64,000 bases of DNA from Antitrichia curtipendula (taxonomy: Eukaryota; Streptophyta; Bryopsida; Hypnales; Leucodontaceae), in the NCBI GenBank assembly GCA_951230915.1, contig OX579641.1, positions 19,384,254-19,448,253 on the forward strand, in the 5' to 3' direction. The notes under the pieces were generated by a model that ran no database searches, was not told where the DNA came from, and saw only the letters and a list, made by a program, of their open reading frames with translations. The translations under genes were made by a program, and so were the position numbers. Shown piece by piece: positions 12,083-21,610 of this stretch (its first letter is position 1; every line of letters begins with the position of its first letter).

Positions 12083-12559
12083 TTAGAGCTTGATAGAGAG
12101 GACGACGTTATCGCCGACGGTGATGAGGAGAAACTTGGACTTCCAGCTCCAGCTCTTCACTGCGGTAAGAACCAAGAACTTCTCGCCCTTCAACTCCGAC
12201 GCCTTGAAGTGCTTGAGCAAGTAGATAGTGAAGATCTTCGTTACGGTAACATTCTTGTCAGTCTTCACCGTGACGGACACTCCGAGAGTCCTCCGCTTGG
12301 TGCTGAGTAGCACCGGGGCGATGGCGTTCCACTTGTTCGGCAAAGTCACGACGGGCTTCGTAACCACCGGAGTCACCAGCTTGAAGGTCACGTTCCTGTG
12401 AATGACGTTGTGCAAGATGAGCTTGAGAGAGAATTTCCCGATCGGATAAGTACTAGCGGGTGGTGGCGCTGCTGCGGCGACTGGAGGAACGGCGTGTGCT
12501 TCCGCAACGACAGCTGCGGCCACCACAAGGGCGGTGAGGAGGAAGAGAAGCTTGGCCAT
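12083..12559 (-). CDS. SSP-2: small secreted protein, 158 aa, alanine/proline-rich mature N-terminus
   Basis: Single coding exon starting at ATG 12559 with strong context (ACCATGGCC). Residues 1-23 form a signal peptide (LLFLLTALVVAAAVV, then AEAHA). A short Ala/Pro-rich segment, absent in the paralogues, precedes the conserved core: FSLKLILHNV, then KWNAIAPV, a long VSVTVKT strand, IYLLKHF, KFLVLTAVKSW and a C-terminal SIKL. The mature protein has no cysteine. It is head to head with SSP-3, 951 bp apart. A TATA-like element lies about 110 bp upstream of the ATG. A 3'UTR intron follows the stop. Function unknown; it is probably secreted or apoplastic from the signal peptide and the lack of a membrane segment. 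Confidence 0.78.
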   Translation of the reverse strand: MAKLLFLLTALVVAAAVVAEAHAVPPVAAAAPPPASTYPIGKFSLKLILHNVIHRNVTFKLVTPVVTKPVVTLPNKWNAIAPVLLSTKRRTLGVSVTVKTDKNVTVTKIFTIYLLKHFKASELKGEKFLVLTAVKSWSWKSKFLLITVGDNVVLSIKL

Positions 12560-13510
12560 GGTATCTGATGCTTACAAGCACAGGGACGAGAGGGAGCAAT
12601 AGAGAGTCGGAAGGATGTGAAAGGCTGAAGCTGCAGGTAGTGATGATGAGAGGAAGAGAGCGACTGGGATTATATACGACATGGCTGACATGATTCACAT
12701 AAGTTGCGGCGACGATTCTCGTTTTCCTAAATGCCATTTTTGGAACGTCTCATGCAATCACGTCCACCGTGGCCAGGTTTCCAGCAATCAGATTTGAATT
12801 AGCATATAGAAAAATATTCGATTGACAGGAGAATTCTCAAGTAAAAAATGAACTGCGGATGATTAGTGGCTTGGAGCACGGTGTTGCAACAGAGGAGGTC
12901 CGCAAACGTAGGCTTGAACACCAAGGCGGCAAATCGCCATTGTCCGGGATAATGGCGCGCTCCGCCGGGGTTCCGATCCGCCGAGTAGTTTTTGAGCGCG
13001 CACATTGTGGAATTGCACGTTACGGAGCGCCACTTCTCTTCCGCTGTTCTGACAGTGCTGACACATTGCCATCAAAAGATTTTAAGTGGACTGTGTACCT
13101 CTCGGGCGAAGAATAGAAAGTACCTTAAGATTGAGAGGAGAAGCTCTTAGCGTATTCGAATGTGTTCCTCAGTTCCTTGCCTGGATGCGGGCGAACGCGA
13201 GAGGGATTAATCTTACTTATACAATTTAGTTCATTTTAGTGTATGATCGAGACTTGCCGGGAAAAACAGTGTAGACGAAATGAGTTTGACCTAACGGATG
13301 AACGGGTGCATGTTGTTTCTTGATTCCACATTTTCAGCCAATTTTAGAATTGGCGATCTGCATGACGCGTTGTAAGTATATGTTCGTTGAATCCCGTTTT
13401 AGGTTTGCGCCTTAGCTTGGGCAGGCACATGCAAGTGCTGCCTTCAGCTCCGTGTGCCCGCACTTCGAGTTTACACCTTGCATCGTCGTTGTTGCATCAA
13501 CGGAGCAACT
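12560..13510. promoter_or_regulatory. shared upstream region of the divergent SSP-2/SSP-3 pair
   Basis: The 951 bp between the two divergent start codons must hold both promoters. It is not AT-rich like the surrounding intergenic DNA, and its open frames overlap on both strands without family features. A TATA candidate is visible only on the SSP-2 side. Confidence 0.5.
12669..12675 (-). promoter_or_regulatory. TATA-box candidate for SSP-2
   Basis: On the minus strand the sequence reads TATATAA, 110 bp upstream of the SSP-2 ATG. That is a usual TATA distance if the 5'UTR is about 80 nt. Confidence 0.5.
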
Positions 13511-13948
13511 ATGGCCGTCAAGGTAGTTTTCCTTGTCGCTGCTCTCTTGGTGGCATCGTTTGTTGTGGCGGAAGCGAATGAGCACCAGGGGAAGCCAGAG
13601 AAATTTTCGCTCAAGGTCATCTTGCACAACTTGGCAAACCGCGATGTGAGTTTCAAGAACGCCAACTTCCCGAAGTATTCGAGCGAAGTTGTGGTGCCGA
13701 AGCGCAAGTGGTCCGCCATTGATCCTGTCGTCGTCTCTTTCGAGCATTCGGTGATGCGTTTGATCGTGAGCACGAAAATGAACAACGGTACCCCGAGATC
13801 GAAGTTGTTGCAGCTCGACTTGGTGCATTGGTTCAATAAGAGTTTGCTAGGGAAGAAGTATATCGTGCTCACAGCCGTCGAGAGCTGGAAGAGCGAATTT
13901 CTTTTCGTCAAGCTCAATGGCGACATCGTCCGCATCGTGAAGCTCTAG
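13511..13948 (+). CDS. SSP-3: small secreted protein, 145 aa
   Basis: Single coding exon. The chosen start is ATG 13511; upstream in-frame codons include only a GTG, and translation from 13511 begins directly with a signal peptide (residues 1-22, VVFLVAALLVASFVVAEA). The mature core matches SSP-2 most closely: FSLKVILHNLANR, then KWSAIDPVVVS, LDLVHWF, KYIVLTAVESWKSEF and a final VKL. It has no cysteine. A donor site (TGAG/GTACGC) begins only 4 nt after the stop, so a 3'UTR intron is likely, with acceptors TGTACAG (14055) or TTCGCAG (14094). Function unknown. Confidence 0.78.
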   Translation: MAVKVVFLVAALLVASFVVAEANEHQGKPEKFSLKVILHNLANRDVSFKNANFPKYSSEVVVPKRKWSAIDPVVVSFEHSVMRLIVSTKMNNGTPRSKLLQLDLVHWFNKSLLGKKYIVLTAVESWKSEFLFVKLNGDIVRIVKL

Positions 13949-13952
13949 TGAG

Positions 13953-14094
13953 GTACGCCGTTCTTTGAAACGCGCAGCACCTCTGATTCATTACCTCGCC
14001 ATTTTTGATGCATTGATCCTACTTTCGTGCTCTGTTGCTCTCTTTTTGTGTACAGGCTTCGAAATTGATTTCCTCGTTCTGTTCCGATTCGCAG
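13953..14094 (+). other. probable 3'UTR intron of SSP-3
   Basis: Donor GTACGC at 13953. Two good acceptors follow, at 14055 (TGTACAG) and 14094 (TTCGCAG); I cannot tell which is used. The span shown uses the distal one. Confidence 0.5.
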
Positions 14095-14843
14095 GAGCGT
14101 CAGTGCATTTGTGAAACCAGACGAAGGTAGATTTTACGCTGAGTTATTCTTTTTGCGCACCTCGATGTGCCGATTGATGTGTGAGCTTAGATCTCTGGTA
14201 GCTTTTATTAATAAGACCCAGCTCATTATTCATTCCTTCAAGCTTCGGTGCCTGCCAACGTTGACAGGCCAACTTGATTGCTCATGTAACTGTTCACCAG
14301 GCAAATTGCCAAATTGTGACGCTGCTGTGAAGTCAAATCAGGCATGTACAATCAAATTTACAGCAATGCTAAGTCCCGCTCGGGTAATTCTTGATTCTTT
14401 TCCTCATCCTGTTTTTCTATAGTTGAAACTCTATTCTTCCAAGTAGCTTTCCCCAAATTGAGTCGTTGTTGTGAAGTTGAATCAGTCTGTACGAATCAAT
14501 ATTTCAGCAACGCTTCTTGTATCATGTTCAAACATGTATCCAAAGTTCCAAGTGCGTCTGCTATCATTCATAAGTTAATCCAACTTGATTCATTGCAGCA
14601 ACATTTACTAAACAGATAACAACTGAGCTCGCCGTACCAACAGGCAACAGGGTGTGCAGAATATTCTGTACTACTGTCAGGTCTTAAATACAGTAATGTT
14701 CTGTCAGCTCTGCCCTCTGCCCAGGTCCACTGTAAGCTTTCAAAGGATTTTGATTTTGATTTGTATCCACCGACAATGTATAAGGTTGCTATTGGTACGA
14801 TTATCTGTTATGGTTTTAATTCGAGTGCAGTACTGGTAAGTAA

Positions 14844-15319
14844 GGGACACTTCACACTATGGTCAACCAAGTCGAGAGGTTGTGCTCAAACTTTGGTCGA
14901 GCGTCCAACAAAATGGGCTCTTTAATGGGCATTTCTTTGGACTCTCACCCAAAGTTTGGGCATGGTCTTTCAACTTGGACGGCCATAATGTGAAGTCTCC
15001 AAAGGCCAAGTCCAAAGTTCAAACCTATATTGTTCGACTTTTATCCAACAAATAACAAATAACATTTTTTGGAAAAATAATTTGACGGACTCTCGATCAT
15101 AGTTTGGGTCTCCATTTTTGCTGGGCCCAAACTATGGTTGAGAGTCCATCAACTTGTAGTTAATTTTCTACCAGAATTGTCAGAGAGCAACGGGCTCTCA
15201 ACTGTACCGTCTAGTGTGAAGGATCAAGAGGCCGAAATTTCAAGAATTCATGGGTTCCTACAATTCGATTGGTGGAAATCGACGGCCTCTCGACCCTCTG
15301 CAATAGTGTGAAGAGCCCC
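14844..15319. mobile_element. Harbinger/Tourist-like MITE, about 476 bp, TAA duplication
   Basis: The ends are inverted: left GGGACACTTCACACTAT, right ATAGTGTGAAGAGCCCC (reversed GGGGCTCTTCACACTAT). Both sides are flanked by TAA (14841-14843 and 15320-15322), the 3-bp duplication typical of PIF/Harbinger elements. The interior contains a further strong hairpin at about 15083-15150 and several repeats around the motif CAAACTTTGG or CCAAACTATGG. No coding capacity. Confidence 0.75.
15083..15150. repeat. internal hairpin, stem about 26 bp
   Basis: The arm TGACGGACTCTCGATCATAG... is mirrored by ...CTATGGTTGAGAGTCCATCA after a loop of about 16 nt, with three or four mismatches in 26 pairs. It could fold as an RNA if transcribed. 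Confidence 0.7.
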
Positions 15320-15322
15320 TAA

Positions 15323-16420
15323 TTGTTCAAGGTAATTACAAATTTCATTCCAGACTGGTCTGGTACACTGGTTTGCCACGTAATGCGTGTGACACGAATG
15401 CAAGGAAAGTCGCAGTAATTGTAATATTTTGAAAATTTTCAGACTGGATGGATGTAAATTACCCATATTTTTATGCAGCGACACTTATTTTACACCCTCA
15501 CTACCGGTAATTGGATAAACCAGTGTACTTTGAACCAATGTTGTGATTTATATATTTATAACAATCGTTCAGCACTCCATAACATAGTCAATAACCACAG
15601 ATGGGTCACAATAAATTGTCACTCCTAAACTCACAGAAAGAGAGAGCATTGTTTACCAAAGACACCAGGCCCATCTGCATTCCATTTGCATGCCCTGCTG
15701 TTATATCTTAACAAACTACTCTTTAGCAGCAGGTTTGGGACTTTGCTTGCCAAGTTGAATTTTGACATCATAGACTTGACCTTGACATAGAAAATCTCTA
15801 AACTACTCCCAAAACCAGCAAAACCTGAATCCATAGTGCTCATCTTACTCACCAAAAGTAGTCACAATTATATTTTTAACTTGGAAGGCCATTCTTACAA
15901 TGAATTCACACTGAAAAGTTGGAAGTTCCTAATGAGGTCACTAATCACTTCATTACTGTCATGTAAGACATTGATTGTGGCCCCAATCCCACACATATTG
16001 GGAAAACCCGTAATGGGGTCATGGGCTGTTCTACCTTAGAGTAATAAGAACCCAGTGACTTGCAATGGTACCCCCTTGATTCTTTCTATCAACTGTGAAT
16101 AATGAGTTCACTAAACATTGAGGAGAGTATCATAAAAGTGTTTTCTAGAAACAGCATCCCATTTCACACTACAACAGAGCCAGGCGGTTGGGTACATCCC
16201 ACATGGCATGAATATTAAATCAAAGATCTTCATGGGCTTCCAACCAGTCGGTAGTGTTTTGAAAAAGAATACTCACTGGCTTCTTCATTGTCATGTCATT
16301 TTTTAGGTGAGGACGCTCAAAAAGAAGGCCTGAAGGGGAAAAAAAAAGGCCTCCCCAATCTTTCTGCCATCCCTCTGGTGTCCCGCTTGCTCCAATGGAC
16401 CAGTGACATACTTCCTTTTG
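15323..16420. other. intergenic DNA without a recognised gene
   Basis: No convincing coding region, RNA gene or inverted-repeat element seen. It includes the downstream flank of APC5. Confidence 0.55.
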
Positions 16421-16423
16421 ATT

Positions 16424-16461
16424 GGGTTTAGGGTTTAAGCCCTAAACCCTTAAACCCTAAA
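16424..16461. repeat. inverted telomere-like repeat in the APC5 3' flank
   Basis: GGGTTTAGGG, then TTTAAG, then CCCTAAACCC, then TTAAACCCTAAA. The two arms are perfect inverted copies of the plant telomere unit, giving a 10-bp stem with a 6-nt loop. It lies 30-67 bp beyond the APC5 stop codon and so is probably in its 3'UTR. Confidence 0.85.
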
Positions 16462-16490
16462 GCCTCAAAGATGATCAGTAACCAGCACCA

Positions 16491-19001
16491 TCACAAGGGC
16501 AGGACAGCATTCTCTGAAGCCTGGGCCAAATTGAGAGCCAGCATACACCTTTGGAACGCCTTGGCAGCCCCGTTCCGTTCCTCGACACAACCGCACCGAT
16601 CAAACGCAAGGGCTTGCAGGTAGTACGCTTCCCCTGCCAGAGCCGAATCCTCCAAAACCTCAAACTCCTCCGCAGCTTGCTGCAGAAGCTCAAGCACCGT
16701 CTCCGGTTGCTTCTCCAAAGAGTATTCAGGGTCAGAAAGGTAGCACCTGGCCAGTGCTAGGTTGGTCCGCGCACGAAGCTGAAGGCCCCCATGCCCAAGC
16801 ACCATCGGCAAGCACTCCTGCAGAAGCTTCAAAGCTCGCTGTGCATGTCCGACTCCCAGGCCTAACCAAAGCTCAGCTAGTGTCACTTTCGCACTTGCTT
16901 GCAAAGAGTCCAAGCTAAAGACGTGACAGAGCGTGAGAGCAGCCAAGGCATATGGAAGCCCTGTCACCACGCTGTCTGCGGTTTTATGGATGTCAGCTAG
17001 GAGTAAAAGCACAAGTACAGACTCGAGTTGCATACTGGATTTGTAACACGAAGAGAACAGCAACCTGGCCACTCCTGCAGCTTCATCAAGGTGACCAGAA
17101 ACAAGGAGCGTTTGAATGTGTCGAAAAGTGGCCTCGGTTTTGCGTTCCATGTCGACCCCAATTACAGGAGAAGCAGTAGCTGCAAGCTCCCCGCATGCCA
17201 CTTGTGCAAGCTTCAACTCGCCTCGGTGTAATGCATGGTCGTGGATGAGTTGCAGTTGCGCTGTCCTAACCCACGGGCTAGCCACCCCAGGAAACTTCTT
17301 TGCTGCTAATTCAAAAGCAGGTTGCGCAGCTGCGTAGCCTTTGGAAGCTGCTAAATGCTGCGCGAGCTTGACATAGGAAAGCAGGATATCATCTGAACTC
17401 GCAACATCTGCATAGCAAGTTGCGTGTATCAATGCACTCACTCGGACCAAAGGCACGCTTCCGTAAAGCTCCCAGGAAGCTGCACGGAGTAAATGGGAGG
17501 TTCCTGCAAGTTTGACAACAGTGGCTGAAGTGCGACCCAAACGCCCAGTTAAGCTGGTCCAAGTAGAATTAGCTCCGAGTGGTTGACTTCCGTTGCTGTT
17601 TCCTACATGGTTCACGCCGTTGCTGATAGAGTCTCCTAAAAGGTAAGGACTAAGCCTGAGAGTTTTACAAACCTCCAGTGGAGAGGTGCCCAATTCTCCG
17701 CCATTGTCTAGAGAGGGAAGCCTCCGCACATGCTTTAAGTCGAATTTCGCAAGTGCAAGACGACTGAAAGCAACTAACTGAGGCAGCTTGAGCTCCAATG
17801 CGCGTCGTAAGCACCGGCGCAGCAAAAGCAAGAGCTGCTGTTGCAGAGGGCCAGCTCCTACATCTCGGAGACCTGCAGATTCACCTTTCGCATAGGTTTC
17901 GTCTCCGGCTCCGACGTCGAAGAGCATGTGGCAGAGAGCAGCTAAAGCATGCGCAAGGCATGTGTCGTCGTTGTACTGCTGCGCAATCCGCACAGCTTCA
18001 TTCAAAGCCTGCATGGCTTGATCCACGTGACCGAAATGCGCGTGCATTGAGCCTAAGCTCAGAAGGCCAGCTTGAAACCTGCCGACACTTGAATCACACG
18101 AGGGACCGCCAGTGCTCATCCCAGCACTGTAGTCGAAGTAACGGTGCAAATCATCCATGGTTGCAGGGTAATCACTTTGTTGCAAGTGGTTGAGATAGCG
18201 GAGGTAATGAGCTCTCACCATCTCTGGTGCCAGCTTCTCCAGATGACTCAGATTCGCATCCAGATCTTCCTTCGGAAGATTCGCCACTCCCTTCTCCAGC
18301 AACCCGGCCTGCTCCTTCAAAAACCCTTCCACTTGCTCCACGGTTCGCAGCGACTTTGTTTTCACCCCACTCGACTGTGGAATAGGAAAGGCCGACGCTT
18401 GTCTCCCAGGACCGCGAAACCGCAGCTTCGTGTCGCTCATGTCATCACTGTCTTCGTCATATTCATCATCTTCGAAGATCCCCCGCGGGTCACTAGACTC
18501 CAGCCAACGATAAGCATTCAACTCCACAACGAGCCTGCCGGAGCCTTCAAACGACAGCACATTGAATGCGAGGATGCATCTTCTGAGAAACTGGCCCAGT
18601 AAGCTGTTGGGCTGAATGAGGAGCGGCTCATCCCCGCCTTCCGCAGTGTAGGAAACGGGAGCCAGAAGCTCCTTCAAGCCTTGGAAGAACTGGAAAAGCT
18701 CCTCAGGGGTGGACAACAGGGGTAGCCGACTGCCAAGCTGTTCAAAGAGCATCCCACCCACATCTGACAATTCCTCTTTTAGTTCTAATCCAAGCTCCTC
18801 AAAAGTGGGCTCCAGAAACCCGTCTGTTACCTTCGTTTGGTCTAAGAGAAAAAGAGCCAGGCGGTGGCGTGCCGAGCTTGGGAGTGCGCAGAATGGAGGG
18901 GTTGCAGAGGAAGGGGATGCGTATGCTTGCAGTAGCATGCACATTGCCACTTTGTGGGAGGTGATGACGAAACCCCTGCTTCCTCCGCTTACCCCTGCCA
19001 T
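16491..19001 (-). CDS. APC5: anaphase-promoting complex subunit 5 (APC5), single exon, 836 aa
   Basis: APC5 is a scaffold subunit of the APC/C, the E3 ubiquitin ligase that drives metaphase-anaphase transition and mitotic exit. The family hallmark is at residues about 315-352: a helical block with HAHFGHVDQAMQALNEAVR, then NDDTCLAHALAALCHM. An N-terminal helical domain precedes it, with an acidic segment (DDEYDEDSDDMSD) near 177-190. The last 220 residues form TPR-like helical pairs ending AFQRCMLALN. The length (836 aa) is a little below angiosperm APC5 (about 900). ATG 19001 is the first methionine of the frame and reads MAGVSGG. The whole frame is open without introns, unusual beside the intron-rich neighbours. 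Telomere-like motifs occur upstream of the start and after the stop. Confidence 0.9.
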   Translation of the reverse strand: MAGVSGGSRGFVITSHKVAMCMLLQAYASPSSATPPFCALPSSARHRLALFLLDQTKVTDGFLEPTFEELGLELKEELSDVGGMLFEQLGSRLPLLSTPEELFQFFQGLKELLAPVSYTAEGGDEPLLIQPNSLLGQFLRRCILAFNVLSFEGSGRLVVELNAYRWLESSDPRGIFEDDEYDEDSDDMSDTKLRFRGPGRQASAFPIPQSSGVKTKSLRTVEQVEGFLKEQAGLLEKGVANLPKEDLDANLSHLEKLAPEMVRAHYLRYLNHLQQSDYPATMDDLHRYFDYSAGMSTGGPSCDSSVGRFQAGLLSLGSMHAHFGHVDQAMQALNEAVRIAQQYNDDTCLAHALAALCHMLFDVGAGDETYAKGESAGLRDVGAGPLQQQLLLLLRRCLRRALELKLPQLVAFSRLALAKFDLKHVRRLPSLDNGGELGTSPLEVCKTLRLSPYLLGDSISNGVNHVGNSNGSQPLGANSTWTSLTGRLGRTSATVVKLAGTSHLLRAASWELYGSVPLVRVSALIHATCYADVASSDDILLSYVKLAQHLAASKGYAAAQPAFELAAKKFPGVASPWVRTAQLQLIHDHALHRGELKLAQVACGELAATASPVIGVDMERKTEATFRHIQTLLVSGHLDEAAGVARLLFSSCYKSSMQLESVLVLLLLADIHKTADSVVTGLPYALAALTLCHVFSLDSLQASAKVTLAELWLGLGVGHAQRALKLLQECLPMVLGHGGLQLRARTNLALARCYLSDPEYSLEKQPETVLELLQQAAEEFEVLEDSALAGEAYYLQALAFDRCGCVEERNGAAKAFQRCMLALNLAQASENAVLPL

Positions 19002-19084
19002 CTCTTCACGTTTTTTCTCTGCTTGCTAACAATCTCGTTGCTTCATTTTCTTAACCTAATTGGAACTCCAGACAACCTCACAAA

Positions 19085-19102
19085 GCCCTAAACCCTAAAC
19101 CT
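19085..19102 (-). promoter_or_regulatory. telo-box pair upstream of APC5
   Basis: On the minus strand two tandem TTTAGGG-type units (GGTTTAGGGTTTAGGGC) lie 84-101 bp upstream of the ATG. Telo-boxes (AAACCCTAA) are known promoter elements of plant genes active in cycling cells, which suits an APC/C subunit. That they act here is inference. Confidence 0.6.
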
Positions 19103-19328
19103 TAAAACCTCAACATCCACGAGTAAGTGAAACTCAATCATTAAGCAGTTCAGGTCGATATGGAGACAGGGTGATGGGAATCACTCTTCAGAAAGATTGA
19201 ACATTCCTCCAACAGCATCCAAGCCCCGTCAAGTTCACCTTCTGAGGCAAATACTTCTCCAAGCGCTGTAAAAGAGGAATGCAAGAAGGCCGTTAGCGAA
19301 GCAAAAGAGGCAACCCGGCTCTTACAAG

Positions 19329-19765
19329 CAAGCTAACAGTCAATACAATCCAAATGTCCGCCCTACATTATGTCAATACACTTGGAGAAACAGTCAACCT
19401 AAAACACGGGATGCACAATTAAACATATATACGGTTCTACAGCTGCTGAACAACGAAGAATAAAAGGAATCACACAATGAGATTTTCAGTCAAAAATTCT
19501 CGCTGCTACATCGAACCTAACACATGATGCAGGGATGGAAAAACCCTAATACCCTGCTCTCAAAATGTAACAAGAAAGCCAAGCTAACACTCAATCCAAT
19601 TCAACTGTCTGTCCTCTAGTATATCAATACATTTGGAGAACTCGTACGCTTGCCACCAAGTTAAGGTACGAGATGCAACTTAGTACATCAAAACGAATTA
19701 GATCTTCAAAAGAGTTATTCCCTTCAACATTTCTTAAACGGTTTCTCAAAAATCTCGTCGTTGCA
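19329..19765. repeat. diverged direct duplication, about 190 bp, offset about 247 bp
   Basis: The segment from CAAGCTAACAGTCAAT (19329 on) recurs from CAAGCTAACACTCAAT (about 19577 on), with shared blocks TCAATACA, TTTGGAGAA and ACGGGATGCA or ACGAGATGCA and a later CTCGCTGCTACATC or CTCGTCGTTGCATC. The copies differ by many substitutions, so the duplication is old. No gene is recognised in it. Confidence 0.7.
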
Positions 19766-20669
19766 TCAAATAGAAAACATGACAACATGGAGGGGAGAGA
19801 TGCAGCAGCAACCCAATGAAACGAAAATGTGGTTGTGGGCTTGTTATTAAAAGAGCAAATTTGGGGCGAGTTGTATGCCTGGAAATGCCGCAGAAAACAG
19901 AGCGTCAATGGCAACAACTGAAGGAGAAAAAAAAATTGGTCCTCGGAGCAAAGGCAAGCGCCTCGACCGAGCTCATGAATTGCAGACGTTTGGTGTTGCT
20001 GGTCTTTCGGAGGAGACGAGCCTGTCTTCACCGCGGTAGTAGGAGTGAATTCGCGGTGTTAGGGTACTAGCACTCTTAACAATAGGGTCCCATTGTCCCT
20101 TCAAAGAATTTTGTATAATGTCTCTTGCAATGTCATTGGGTCATGCATAATTAACAGGGCTCTCACCCCTCAGAAAGCAGCTATATTGATGACCCTCAAT
20201 GAAAACCATAAAGAATTCTTTGGAAACTTGTGAAAAGCTTACAAACAATTTCAAAGAACAATTAACATAAAAAAAAAAGAGGGTATATAGAAAAAAATGA
20301 ATTAAGATAGATCAAAAATAGAAAAGGATTTCTTTTTTAATAATAAAGTCTAGATACACTAACATTTAAAGTGATTGCAAGGATAGCCAAAATTACAACA
20401 AGTTCAAACATAAATAGAATAAAATAAAATAAAATAACTTCAAAGATTAAAAGAAAAATACAGATTAAAAAAAAGGAAAAAAAAATATATTGAAAATAAG
20501 AAGATAAAATAACCTTAAAGTAATTTAGAAGATATCATATAATACAACTAAAACTAATGAGAAAAATTAAATGTAATAAAATGACTATAAAGATTTAAAA
20601 GTAAAAAAAATGGAGGGAAGAAGAAGAAAAAAGGATTGAATAAAGGAAGATAAAATATCATTAGAATTA
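19766..20669. other. intergenic DNA, partly A-rich
   Basis: A minus-strand open frame over 19624-20031 has no ATG at its head and no recognisable domain. From 20260 on the sequence is strongly A-rich with AAAATAA runs. No gene supported. Confidence 0.5.
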
Positions 20670-21610
20670 TTAACCCCTAAAGGCCCAAGGCCTTTTTTCT
20701 GCCAAAAAACACCCAAAACTGCCACTTTTTTAGCAAAGAGTGAAAAAAAATTAAAAATGTTTTTTTGGCACATCTAACCGTAGGATCTTACACCTAACTA
20801 GTATGAGAATGTGTGAAAAAATTTCAGAATTCTTGACCGCACAGATTGCAAGATATCTACGTTTAAAGTGAAAAAAACAAATTTTTCAGCACATTGTGGG
20901 ACTGGATTTTTTGACTTTGAACATTTTTAACTTAAAATTTTTGCACTACAGAGTTTTGAGCTTTAAATCTTTATAGTGGAGAATTGAGTTGAGAGTCTAA
21001 TTAAAAAAAATCAAATCAAAAAACCATAATTTTTATTATTAAAAAAATTATTAAGGAGAAGTAGGTACGAGATAGAAGGAAAATCTAAAGTATTCATATA
21101 TTTTAGATGGAATTAAAATGCACTAATCCCTATGGTGAGATTGTTCTAGCAAGAAAACTAAACCATGCAAAAAAAAAAAATTGAAAAATTTGAAAAATTG
21201 CATTTAGAAATGAATCCTACAGGTTATTTTTCTCAAAAAGATGCTCTAATTGCCCGAAAAGCAAGAATGTCCATAACTTTCTCATAACAAATCCAAATGA
21301 AATGAATAAAAGCTTTCCAGATAGAAAAAAATATAATCTATGAGAAAAAAATACTAAAAAAAAATAAAAAATAAAAAACTGCAAATTTTTTTTGCTGCCC
21401 GCGCTGCCCCCCGTCCCCTGTTTTGAGCTTATTTGGTCATAACTTTTGTTACCGGGCACCGGTTGTGAAAAAAATTATATTCCCACGTAGCTAATCAGCT
21501 TTTCTACCTCCAAAAAAAGTTTCAAAAAATCAGGAGAAAATTGCAGCCCGTAGGTACCTGCCCCAAAACGCATTTGTCCCCCGAAGGGACAATGGGCTTT
21601 TAGGGGTTAA
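20670..21610 (-). mobile_element. TTAA-flanked element A2 (941 bp)
   Basis: TTAA-CCCCTAAAGGCCC on the left (20670 on) and GGGCTTTTAGGGG-TTAA on the right (ending 21610) are inverted copies. In the opposite orientation to A1 and A4, the interior shows the family blocks: AAAAGTTATG beside GGTGCCC, a GC-rich CTGCCCGCGCTGCC island at about 21395, and ATTGCAAGATATCTACG near 20850. No open frame above 80 aa. Confidence 0.8.

Noticed and set aside
13471..13935. Minus-strand frame of 154 codons across SSP-3
   Set aside because: Antisense shadow of SSP-3. It has no signal peptide and no likeness to its counterparts at the other two loci.
17798..18602. Plus-strand frames of 131 and 152 codons inside APC5
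   Set aside because: Shadows of the APC5 coding sequence on the other strand.
19624..20031. Minus-strand frame of 135 codons near APC5
   Set aside because: It begins at a GTG, lacks a recognisable domain and includes part of the diverged duplication.
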